A stretch of 64,000 bases of DNA from Leptospirales bacterium (GTDB lineage: Bacteria; Spirochaetota; Leptospiria; Leptospirales; Leptospiraceae). Position 1 is the first letter of the stretch. Every line of letters begins with the position of its first letter. The notes beneath the pieces are model-generated. The model was given only the letters and a program-made list of their open reading frames with translations. It was not told the origin of the DNA and ran no database searches. Of the stretch, positions 1-8,245 are shown in pieces. The position numbers and the translations under genes were made by a program. Location of the stretch: assembly GCA_013297885.1 (NCBI GenBank), contig JAAFIR010000012.1, positions 1 to 64,000 of the forward strand, given 5' to 3'.

Positions 1-124
1 ATGCGATAGAGATACAAAATGTCCTGAAAGGAGTCTCAAGCCCGAAGGGTGCTGAGACCTAGCATTTTGTAGCTCGGGTCATTTTTGAGGATGTCTTTTA
101 AAATCCTCTAAAATGACATCGCCC
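1..124 (-). repeat. GGGCGA double-hairpin element, copy A
   Basis: Read on the minus strand it opens with GGGCGATGTC at 124. Hairpin 1 has arms around GAGGAT and ATCCTC. The linker CCGAGCT follows, then hairpin 2 (ACAAAATG pairing with CATTTTGT), whose large loop folds again (GTCTCA with TGAGAC). The tail is ATCTCTATCGCAT. It lies just 3' of the giant membrane protein gene and may continue past the window edge. Confidence 0.75.
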
Positions 125-143
125 AACAATTGTTCTATAAAAT

Positions 144-3100
144 TTATTCCCAATTTTTCATTTTATTTCTTAAATCGTAAATCCATTTTAATATAATTTC
201 TTTTTTTAAATTGTAATAAATTAAACTAAAAATAATTAGTAGTCCAAAAACTGTTAGTAAAATAAAACCAAAAAGTTCATTTCGTAAACCTTCCTGCAAA
301 AGATTAACAATTAGATTTAATAAAAAGAAAAACGAACCTTTAAACACGTACGCTTTGATATGAAAAAACATTCCGAATAAAATTCCAACTAAACAAATCA
401 GTCCAAATAAAATTGTAAAATATGCGTCATCACCTCTACCAATTTCAAAACAAATTAAATAAGCTGAAGGCAAATACAAAAATAGTCCACCGACGATTCG
501 CAAAATAGAAATACTTTGTTTGTTTAAATTTTTTGAGTAGATATGACTTAAACTCAAAAGAAACATTCCGATTAAAGTAGAATAAATTTCAATTCCTGTG
601 ACACCTTTCATTTTGAAAAAATCGTTTAATCCAAATGCTACAAAAAAACTGGATAGCACAAAATGAATTTTATGGTTGGAGCTTTTTCCAAGTCCATAAA
701 AAATTGCACTAAATAAAAAATTATTAATTAGATCTTGATAAGTAGGTTGAAATCCAATTGAAAATTTATAAATCAAAATTGTAATTGAAAGAAATTTTGA
801 AGTAGCTTCTGTTATGATCGGAAGTTTTTTTTTCTCTGCAAAATGATTAATCCCAATAATTAAAAATCCGTACAATACAAATAAAATATTTTCTACTTGA
901 ATTGAAATGGAATTTGGAAGAATAGATTTAATTATAAAATACAAAGCAAGTACCGAAGCTTGGATTATGTAAACTGATTTTAAAGTCAGATTTTTAAAAC
1001 TTTCTATAAAACTAATTATCAAAATGATTAGGATTGCAACAAATTGAAATAGATTTGAAAATGGTAAAATTTGAATATTTAGATAAATGGAAATCAACGT
1101 AAAAAATCCTGTCATCACAAAACAAATTTCTTTTGTGAATAAATAAGACTGAATTAATTTTTCATCTCTTGATTCAAAACTAAAAAAATAAAATGCAGCA
1201 GAAAATAATGCAAAGTTCAAAGTATAATATGGAATAAAACCTGAAAAATAAATTTGGTAAATATCTAAATTTAATAAAAATAATTTTGTGAAACTTGGAA
1301 TAAAAAGAAAAGACCCAGTTAAAATTAGAATTAAAGCAGTTGTAAAATATTTTTGATCTTTATATTTTTTAGTAAAATGAAATATAATAAAATAATAAAT
1401 CGAAAATAAAATAAGTGAAATGGAAACAGTAAAATGATTTAACCAAAAACCTGAAATTCCAATCAAAAAAGCTTGGAAGATCGAAAAAATCAAATTAAAC
1501 GGATTGATTTCTAATCTAGTTGTAAATGAAAAAATAACTCCAAGACTTAAATAAACTAAAATTGGATATTTTCCGTATTCTAAATAGTATTCCAATTCAT
1601 AATTTTTGGTTTTGGAAATTTTATAAACCAGGAATAATTGAATTAGCCCAAGTAAACTAAAACTGAAACCAGACCAAATTGGAAAAATTTCAAATCTTGA
1701 AATCAATTGAATTAAAATTGGTATTACAGATAAAATAAAAAGTAATACAGTATTAAATCTAATTTTTAAATTCAGTAAAATTACTGAAATCGAAAAAATA
1801 GTAATATAAACTAAATCCAATTTTTGTATTAAAAAATTTAAATAGAGTATGAAAAAACAAATCAGTACAATTGTGAAAAAAGAACTAGATACAAATTGAA
1901 TTTGAAAATTTTTAAATAAAGCAAATTCAAAAATTTCTTTGCTTAGTTTAAATCTAGTCAATGAAAATAAAATAGAATAAATTAGAAATATCGCCGTAAT
2001 TCCAATTAAAAAACGATTTAAAATATAAAAACTATCATAATAATCTTGTTCAAAATAATAATTGGAATCTAAAAAATTACTTGTATCTATTTTTCCTTCA
2101 ACAAGTTTTGGATACCAAAAATTTGTATCTTGAAATCTAGTGAGTTCAACTCCGAATAGATTAAATTGAATGAATGTAAACAAAATAAAAAATGCAAAAA
2201 ATAAATTTGAAATTAAAAAACCAATATCTTGTTTTAAAACTTTGAAATAAAAATAAATTCCAACTGAAATAGCTAAAAACAAAACTGGTGGAACTAAATA
2301 AAAAAATCTGATAAATCCTTTAAAATCTAATAGTTTAAAAAATAATACAAAACTTAAAATTAAAATAATTTGTAGTGGAACATGAAAATAGTATTTTTCG
2401 TTTCCTTCATTTTTGAGATAAGTTGAAATTTTAAGTCCATATTTTTGGAATGCAAGAACTAAAAGATAAAGTCCAATAATTGCAAAAGAATAATTTAGTC
2501 CAACATTTCTTGGTTCAAGTGGTCTTCCAAGGCGATTCGTGATTAAACCAAGTCCCAAAAATAAAAACACTAAAATCAAAGTGAACACAGATCCGCGAAG
2601 TTTTGTTAAAGTTGGAAGTCGCTTAACAAACAAAATCAAAAACAAAACTGAAATACTAAGCCAAGAAAAAATAATGTAAATTCTATCAGGATGATTTGGA
2701 ATGATTGCCCAAGAAAAATAATTGTATATTGCAAAAAATAAAAATAGAAATCCATTTAACACAATTGATTTGTTAAATAAATTAAAACCTTCATCATAAA
2801 AAGGAAATTGAAATATTCCAAAAAAATACCTAGACTCTGAGTCTGATTTTGTAATTGGTAAAATTAAAGAAAGCAATATTAGAAACACTGAGCTAATTGA
2901 ATAGAATATAATTTTGAAGCTAATGGGATGAAAACTAGAATAAAGAAAAAAAATTTTTTCAATTCCAAAAAATAAAACCAATACTGCAAAAAATCCTGTG
3001 AGAACAGTTTTATCTTCAAAACTTCTGATGAAGAAAAATAAAATCGAAATTGTTGTGAGTAAAATGCTTAGTGGATTGTTTAAATCAAAACTTGAAAATG

Positions 3101-4874
3101 AAATAAATAATGAAAAAATGGAAAATAATAATGATACTTCCACAAATGGTTCCAATTTTTCATTTGATTTAAATCTTTCTAATGAGCCGATTGCATAATA
3201 AAATACAGAAGTTAGAATAAAAGTTATTTGAGGAAAAAAATTGGATATTACTGAATCTTCAAGCTCAGAAGTGAATGCTAATTTTAATAAAAAAAATAAA
3301 AGAAATGTATAACAAATAAATGAATTAAAAAAATGTACTAAGGATTTTTTATCAAAATACAAATGAAAAATGACTAATGTTGAAAATGAAGTCAAAATTA
3401 TTGGGACAAGAATTTCCTCAGTAAATTTAAAATACAAATACAGGTTTACAAAATAACAAATTGCTATAGAATAAATTTTTAAAACTTTACTGAAATTTGG
3501 AAATTTATCTAGCTTCATTATGATGAATAAATAGGGAATACAAATTAAGAAAAATTCAATTCTTAAAGGTTTTAAATTTAAGTTTTGTAAAAGCAAAAAA
3601 GATGTAATAGTAACTAAAACCAAAAATGGATGAATGGTTTCTTTATAAATAGAGATTTTTCTAAAAAACAAATAACTTGTAATGAGTGGAATTGAAAAAT
3701 AGATTAGTCTAGAAAAATTTAGAGCTTGGAAATCAAAATACAAATATTTTAAAGAAAGAACTGAAAGAACAAAACAAATTACTAAAAAAATCAATTCAAG
3801 ATAAAATTTATTTTTTTCTTTTTCAAAATAAAAAATTAAACTTGTAAAAAATAAAACTACACTTAAATAAATTACTGCTAATTCATAACTACCTAGAATT
3901 AAATTTTCTGCTCTAGAACTAAATTTTAAATAAAATAAAATTACTAGAATTGCAAAAAAATAAATTCTATAAAATAAGTTAAAATTTTTAAATTCAAATT
4001 TTATAAGACCAGTGAAATGAAAAACAAAAACTCCTGAAATTAAAATTATTGGTGAATAAAAACTATCCAAAGCAAAAATGATTGTTTGAAGAATTAAAAT
4101 TGGAATTAGAATTAAAAATAATGAAATTGCAGAAGCATTAAAAACACTCTCAATTTTAGTGAACAAGAAAAAATAAATCGGTAAAACTAAACTAAATACG
4201 ATAAAAAAACTAAATGGATTTAATAAATACAAATTTCCTAGTAAAGAAAATGAAATCGGAAACAGTAAAATCGAAATATAAATTAAAGCTTTTGCAAGTA
4301 GTGGAGATTTTTTATTTAAAAATAATCCAAGAGTAGAAAATAAAAATTGGTATATGATAAATGCAAATGCCACTAAAATAATTTGATTGGACTGATTCAA
4401 CACACGAAAAGCTTCTCTCACTCCAAAAATTGATCCTGCTAAAAGTAAACTAATTCCAAGTAACCAAAAAATATATTCGTTAAATAATGGTTTTATACTT
4501 TCTAAAAATAAATTTTTGGAATCACTGTTTGATTTAAAACTTCTAGCAAGCTCTTCAAAAATACTTGAACTTTTAAAATCAATTTCTTCTGGTTCTTCAG
4601 TTTTAAAAATTTCTTTTTTGAAATCAATATCTTGTTTTTTTGTAAATGGAGAAAATAACTCTTTTGAAAATTCACTGAGTGCAAATATTCCTGAATTTAA
4701 AAAAATTAATAAATCATCTAAGAATTCAGACTTAAATGGTTTTGGTTCAATTATATAATCTTGTTTTTCTTTTTCAATTAAAGAATCAATTTCTTTGAAG
4801 CTTTTTTCTGAAATTTTATTTTCAGTTTTCCATTTATCCAAAATTTTTTTAAATTGATAAAGTTTAGTAAGCAT
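144..4874 (-). CDS. Giant polytopic membrane protein of unknown function (1576 aa)
   Basis: This encodes 1576 residues. The first 130 or so are soluble and charged (Lys/Glu-rich), and nearly all the rest is a continuous series of hydrophobic, Phe/Ile/Leu-rich segments, clearly dozens of membrane helices. Such architecture recalls large uncharacterised bacterial membrane proteins of the DUF2339/DUF2157 type, but I see no diagnostic motif and do not assign a family. No catalytic motif or transporter signature is visible. It is transcribed divergently from the M23 peptidase gene with under 90 bp between them, so the two may share a control region. The 3' end abuts repeat copy A. The reading frame is intact over 4.7 kb of very AT-rich DNA, which argues that it is under selection. 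Function is unknown. Confidence 0.85.
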   Translation of the reverse strand: MLTKLYQFKKILDKWKTENKISEKSFKEIDSLIEKEKQDYIIEPKPFKSEFLDDLLIFLNSGIFALSEFSKELFSPFTKKQDIDFKKEIFKTEEPEEIDFKSSSIFEELARSFKSNSDSKNLFLESIKPLFNEYIFWLLGISLLLAGSIFGVREAFRVLNQSNQIILVAFAFIIYQFLFSTLGLFLNKKSPLLAKALIYISILLFPISFSLLGNLYLLNPFSFFIVFSLVLPIYFFLFTKIESVFNASAISLFLILIPILILQTIIFALDSFYSPIILISGVFVFHFTGLIKFEFKNFNLFYRIYFFAILVILFYLKFSSRAENLILGSYELAVIYLSVVLFFTSLIFYFEKEKNKFYLELIFLVICFVLSVLSLKYLYFDFQALNFSRLIYFSIPLITSYLFFRKISIYKETIHPFLVLVTITSFLLLQNLNLKPLRIEFFLICIPYLFIIMKLDKFPNFSKVLKIYSIAICYFVNLYLYFKFTEEILVPIILTSFSTLVIFHLYFDKKSLVHFFNSFICYTFLLFFLLKLAFTSELEDSVISNFFPQITFILTSVFYYAIGSLERFKSNEKLEPFVEVSLLFSIFSLFISFSSFDLNNPLSILLTTISILFFFIRSFEDKTVLTGFFAVLVLFFGIEKIFFLYSSFHPISFKIIFYSISSVFLILLSLILPITKSDSESRYFFGIFQFPFYDEGFNLFNKSIVLNGFLFLFFAIYNYFSWAIIPNHPDRIYIIFSWLSISVLFLILFVKRLPTLTKLRGSVFTLILVFLFLGLGLITNRLGRPLEPRNVGLNYSFAIIGLYLLVLAFQKYGLKISTYLKNEGNEKYYFHVPLQIILILSFVLFFKLLDFKGFIRFFYLVPPVLFLAISVGIYFYFKVLKQDIGFLISNLFFAFFILFTFIQFNLFGVELTRFQDTNFWYPKLVEGKIDTSNFLDSNYYFEQDYYDSFYILNRFLIGITAIFLIYSILFSLTRFKLSKEIFEFALFKNFQIQFVSSSFFTIVLICFFILYLNFLIQKLDLVYITIFSISVILLNLKIRFNTVLLFILSVIPILIQLISRFEIFPIWSGFSFSLLGLIQLFLVYKISKTKNYELEYYLEYGKYPILVYLSLGVIFSFTTRLEINPFNLIFSIFQAFLIGISGFWLNHFTVSISLILFSIYYFIIFHFTKKYKDQKYFTTALILILTGSFLFIPSFTKLFLLNLDIYQIYFSGFIPYYTLNFALFSAAFYFFSFESRDEKLIQSYLFTKEICFVMTGFFTLISIYLNIQILPFSNLFQFVAILIILIISFIESFKNLTLKSVYIIQASVLALYFIIKSILPNSISIQVENILFVLYGFLIIGINHFAEKKKLPIITEATSKFLSITILIYKFSIGFQPTYQDLINNFLFSAIFYGLGKSSNHKIHFVLSSFFVAFGLNDFFKMKGVTGIEIYSTLIGMFLLSLSHIYSKNLNKQSISILRIVGGLFLYLPSAYLICFEIGRGDDAYFTILFGLICLVGILFGMFFHIKAYVFKGSFFFLLNLIVNLLQEGLRNELFGFILLTVFGLLIIFSLIYYNLKKEIILKWIYDLRNKMKNWE

Positions 4875-4961
4875 GTCTAATAGTTTAGTTTTGAATTTGA
4901 AAAATCAAGCCTAATTTTGTTTTCACTTGAATGGGCAAGTTTTTTGAAAAATCTGGAATTA

Positions 4962-6710
4962 ATGATTCGATTTTTAATTTTATTTTTATTATTTAATATT
5001 CACCCAAATGAAAACCTCGATAAAAATTATCACTGGCCTGTGGATGCAGAAAAAATTGTTACAGGAAGTTTTGGGGAATTTAGATATTTTCATTTTCACA
5101 TGGGTCAAGATTTTGCAACTGATTCCAAAAACGGTTTACCTATTTTTGCACTGACAGATTCCAAAGTTGTAAAAATCCAAAATTATCGTTATTCAATTGG
5201 AAATGCAATTGTATTAGAACATAAAGATGGTTTTTTTTCTAGATATGGACATTTGACTGATTTTCATGAAAAAGTTTGGGCTAGTATCAAAGACAAAAAT
5301 ATTTTAGAAAAACGAAAAAAAAGATTAGATTTTGAATACAGTCTCACCAAAGAAGAACAAGTTTATTTCGGGAAAGGGGAAATCATTGCTTATTCTGGTG
5401 AAACAGGAATTGGACCTTCGCATTTACATTTAGAAATTTTTAAAGATAATATTTATTACAATCCTAGCGATTTTGGTTTGAACTTAAATAAAACAGGTGA
5501 TATAAAAATTTATTCTGTGGATTTAGTTCCTGAGGATAATCGAAGTTATGTGAACGGAAAAAATCAAACATATACTTTAAGATTTCAAAAAGATAATGAA
5601 AACAAATGGACTGCAATTCCAAAACAAAAACCAAAATTAAAAGGTAATATTTCAGTTAGCATTTCTGGAGCTGAGACTTCTGGACAGGGAAATAGAATTG
5701 GATTTCAAAAAATGAATTTGTTTTTGAATGAAAAAGAACTCCAAGAAATGAGTTTTTCTAAAATTTCAAATCTTCATACTCATCGTTCCAATTTTGTGAT
5801 GGACAATTATAAAAGCAGAATGAATGGAAAACCGTTTAAATATTTCTTACATGCTAAAGAAGGAAATACTTTGCTTGGAACAAAATACAAAGATGCAGGT
5901 TTTGGAGTGATTAAAACTTCTGAGCTTTCAAATTTGCAAAACCAAATTCAAATCAAAATTACAGGTTTAAAAAATATTCATGAAATTGAAATTGATTTTG
6001 AAAAAGATGAAAAAGATTATCCAAATGCAGAAGAAAAAAAATTTAATATTTCTCCAGATAATTATTCTACAATTTCTAGTTTAGACAAAGAGTTTGAGTG
6101 TTTTTTTCCAGCTTATTCTGTTTTTACAAAAGAGAATTTTAAAATCTCTGAAGAAACAAATTTTCATTTTCCACAAGATATAAAATTAGAATCAGGGGTT
6201 TTTACTTTGTCACCAGATTACCGAGAATTTAATTTGGGTTATGATTTGTATCTCAAAACTAAAAAAGAAATTGATCCTGTGAAGTTTGGGCTATATCAAA
6301 TTTTTAATAAAGGAAAAACGTTTCGTCATATTACTGGAACTTATATCAACTTAACAGAAAAATTTTTTAGAATCAGAACACGTTCAACTGGAACATATGC
6401 AATTCTCTCTGATTATTCAAAACCAAGTTTAAAAATTTATAGATACAATTCCAATCATAAATTTAAAAACTCTGATTTTAAATTGTACTTAATTGCATCA
6501 GATATTGGTTCTGGAATTTTTGAACCTAGTTTAAAAATTGAAGTAGATGGTGAAGAAGTTTATAATGACTTAAATCCTGAAACAGGTCTGAGAGAATTAT
6601 TCTATCCCGAGAAATTAAAACAAATTGGAAAACATATTTTAAAAGCATCAGTGAGAGACAAATCAGGAAATGAATCAAGTCCTTTAGTGTTTGAATATGA
6701 AGTCTTTTAG
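4962..6710 (+). CDS. M23 family (LytM-like) metallopeptidase, secreted
   Basis: This is a probable peptidoglycan endopeptidase or LytM-like activator acting in the envelope. The zinc-site motifs HMGQD (H-x3-D, about residues 46-50) and HLHLE (near residue 155) are both present, as expected for an active M23 domain. After the peptidase domain come about 400 residues of beta-rich sequence without a recognised motif, ending in what looks like an Ig-like segment. I chose the ATG at 4962 over the upstream TTG at 4917 because it has GGA at a good distance and starts directly on a hydrophobic signal segment (MIRFLILFLLF). No lipobox is seen. The gene is divergent from the giant membrane protein gene. 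Family assignment is firm; the substrate is inferred. Confidence 0.88.
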   Translation: MIRFLILFLLFNIHPNENLDKNYHWPVDAEKIVTGSFGEFRYFHFHMGQDFATDSKNGLPIFALTDSKVVKIQNYRYSIGNAIVLEHKDGFFSRYGHLTDFHEKVWASIKDKNILEKRKKRLDFEYSLTKEEQVYFGKGEIIAYSGETGIGPSHLHLEIFKDNIYYNPSDFGLNLNKTGDIKIYSVDLVPEDNRSYVNGKNQTYTLRFQKDNENKWTAIPKQKPKLKGNISVSISGAETSGQGNRIGFQKMNLFLNEKELQEMSFSKISNLHTHRSNFVMDNYKSRMNGKPFKYFLHAKEGNTLLGTKYKDAGFGVIKTSELSNLQNQIQIKITGLKNIHEIEIDFEKDEKDYPNAEEKKFNISPDNYSTISSLDKEFECFFPAYSVFTKENFKISEETNFHFPQDIKLESGVFTLSPDYREFNLGYDLYLKTKKEIDPVKFGLYQIFNKGKTFRHITGTYINLTEKFFRIRTRSTGTYAILSDYSKPSLKIYRYNSNHKFKNSDFKLYLIASDIGSGIFEPSLKIEVDGEEVYNDLNPETGLRELFYPEKLKQIGKHILKASVRDKSGNESSPLVFEYEVF

Positions 6711-6722
6711 CAAAAATGACAA

Positions 6723-7025
6723 CTAAATAATTCCTGCAAAAAATTTATCGTGTTTCCATACAAAATTTAATTTGATTCCAAAATATTGATGAATTAATTT
6801 AACCCTCATTCCAGCAATTTCTTTTCAAGGGATATCCATCTCTTTTTCTTTTATTTCACTAGAAAGTTGTTTTGACGCTTCACCAATTATTTCTAATTCA
6901 CGAATAACTGCTTGAATTGTTTTTTTATCATTTTGAAACTTATAATAATCAAAATCTTCAGTAAAACTTTCAATATCATTTATTGCTTCCAATATATCTT
7001 TTAAATAAACTAGATTATCTCTCAT
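6723..7025 (-). pseudogene. HepT-like (DUF86) toxin, interrupted by an in-frame TGA
   Basis: The ORF from 7025 gives 66 residues typical of the HepT N-terminus, then meets TGA at 6825-6827. Translation beyond it in the same frame continues as KEIAGMRVKLIHQYFGI and ends at TAG (6723-6725). The HepT catalytic motif R-x4-H-x-Y (RVKLIHQY) is therefore complete but lies after the stop. The TGA sits where HepT proteins have a conserved Trp (PW before the R-x4-H motif), so one G-to-A change (TGG to TGA) explains the lesion. The start overlaps the stop of the upstream MNT remnant (ATGA), the usual layout of MNT/HepT toxin-antitoxin pairs. The antitoxin partner is also broken, so the module is probably dead. 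Confidence 0.8.
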
Positions 7026-7294
7026 ACAATTGGGATTAAATTAGAAAGTATAGAAATTTTCAAATTTTCTTTGATTGAATCTTTTTTCACTAAATCTATT
7101 TTTAAGTTTAATAATTCAGAAATTTCATTTTCAAGACGAACAAATTCAAAAATTCCAATTTCAGATTCATCAGAAAATTCAACTAACTAGTCTAAATCTG
7201 AATTTTCGTTTTGTAGATTTTTTGCATAAAATAAAATTAAAAGTGAACTAAATTATTTCAAGTAAAAAATGAATCTAATTTTGTAAGTTTGCAC
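7022..7294 (-). pseudogene. MNT-type nucleotidyltransferase antitoxin remnant (MntA-like)
   Basis: Reading the minus strand from a possible GTG at 7294 gives 90 codons ending in TGA, which overlaps the hepT ATG. The second half is a recognisable MNT domain: NSDLD, stop, LVEF, then a Leu/Glu-rich tail. The stop is TAG where Leu is expected after the second Asp of the D-x-D pair. A TAA also interrupts codon 14. The region that should read LFGSYA reads LFYAKN, so the Gly-Ser of the catalytic motif is missing, consistent with a 6-nt deletion. Three lesions make this a clear pseudogene. It is paired with the broken hepT downstream. Confidence 0.7.
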
Positions 7295-7324
7295 TTCACC
7301 AGCCCAAAAAAAATTTTCTGTAAT

Positions 7325-7803
7325 TTATTTCTCTCCTGAAAGCTTTAATACTTTTTCAACTAATGAATCACTTATTCTAATCTTATTTTTTAATAATTCA
7401 TTTATTTTAGGTTCAATTTTACTATCAAGTTTAATTTTTGTAATTTTAGTAAAACTCCAAGTGTTCCAATTGTTTGAATTCCAAATGATTCTGAAACTTG
7501 TCTCCCTTTTAAATCATCAATTAAAATAAAATTTATATTATTTTCTATTGCTAAAACTATTGCTTCTGATTCTCCAATTCCAATTTGCTTTCTTAAAAAT
7601 TGTACAGAAACTGTGTTTTTAACTTCAAGAACTTTGTTTTCCAAAAATTCACTTAGTTCATTTGAAAATGGTTTTTCTTTTTTGGAAACTTCATCATAAA
7701 CTGCTTTTGGCACAGTCAAATTTTCAAAAACAATTTTTAAAGAATCCAATAATTCTAGAATAGCTAGTGAAATTAGAGGAGATGAGTCTGCTACAAGAAT
7801 CAT
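7325..7803 (-). pseudogene. DUF3368 (PIN-like) toxin, frameshifted near the C-terminus
   Basis: The open frame 7402-7803 codes 133 residues of a DUF3368 protein, a PIN-domain relative. The acidic residues expected of a PIN-like nuclease are present (ADSSPLI, GESEAIVLA, LIDD). The frame then ends early (KLNLIVKLNLK). In the next frame the usual C-terminus continues: SKIEPKINELL, then ISDSLVEKVLKLSGEK, stopping at 7325-7327. A single-base deletion near 7422-7427 explains this. The homologue at 28555-29037 is 160 residues and runs through the same point, supporting the frameshift. The toxin core is intact, so a shortened active protein cannot be excluded. The UPF0175 antitoxin gene precedes it by 3 bp. 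Confidence 0.75.
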
Positions 7804-7806
7804 TGA

Positions 7807-8082
7807 TTAAATCAGAGCAATTAATTCTTTCTCTAAGTCTTCAGCAGGATAATTAATTAAAGGAATATTTCTTTCAAAAAGTTCTTTTTTAAACAGTTCA
7901 GAATCAATACCTGAAAGCTCTATTGCTTTTTCAAAAGATAATTTACCAATTCTAAAAAACTCTAAAGCAATAAAAAGTTTAACATTTGCTTTAAATTCAT
8001 TTTGGTTTTGATTCAAAATAAAAAGTAAACTTTCAGGGATTTCAAAATCAATCATAGTTTGATTTTTGTTTGATGTACTCAT
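7807..8082 (-). CDS. UPF0175 family antitoxin
   Basis: This 91-residue protein is the putative antitoxin partner of the DUF3368 toxin directly downstream. The C-terminal NYPAEDLEKELIAL matches the family's usual ending (Y-x-x-E/D-x-L-E-x-E), and the middle (FEKAIELSGID) is a helix-turn-helix-like stretch. The gene is intact although its toxin is frameshifted. A second start at Met10 (8055) is possible; neither has a strong ribosome binding site. A diverged paralogue is at 28304-28558. The protein would bind DNA and neutralise the toxin, by analogy with this type II arrangement. Confidence 0.75.
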   Translation of the reverse strand: MSTSNKNQTMIDFEIPESLLFILNQNQNEFKANVKLFIALEFFRIGKLSFEKAIELSGIDSELFKKELFERNIPLINYPAEDLEKELIALI

Positions 8083-8143
8083 ATTTAAAAATTAATCATC
8101 CTAAATAATTTTCTGTCAATAAAAAAATCTTCACCCCAACCCT

Positions 8144-8175
8144 AAAAAAAAACTTCCTAAGAAACTTAGGAAGTT
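8144..8175 (-). terminator. Rho-independent terminator of the lipoprotein operon
   Basis: An 11-bp perfect stem (AACTTCCTAAG / CTTAGGAAGTT, 3-nt loop) is followed on the minus strand by a run of nine T. It lies 70 bp past the stop of the alanine-rich lipoprotein gene. A second palindrome at about 8194-8220 (TTAAAAACTA...TAGTTTTTAA) lies between. Confidence 0.8.
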
Positions 8176-8245
8176 TTAAAATTGAATTCAGCATCTTAAA
8201 AACTAGAACTTAGTTTTTAAGAAAATTGAAAATAGGTATTAAATC

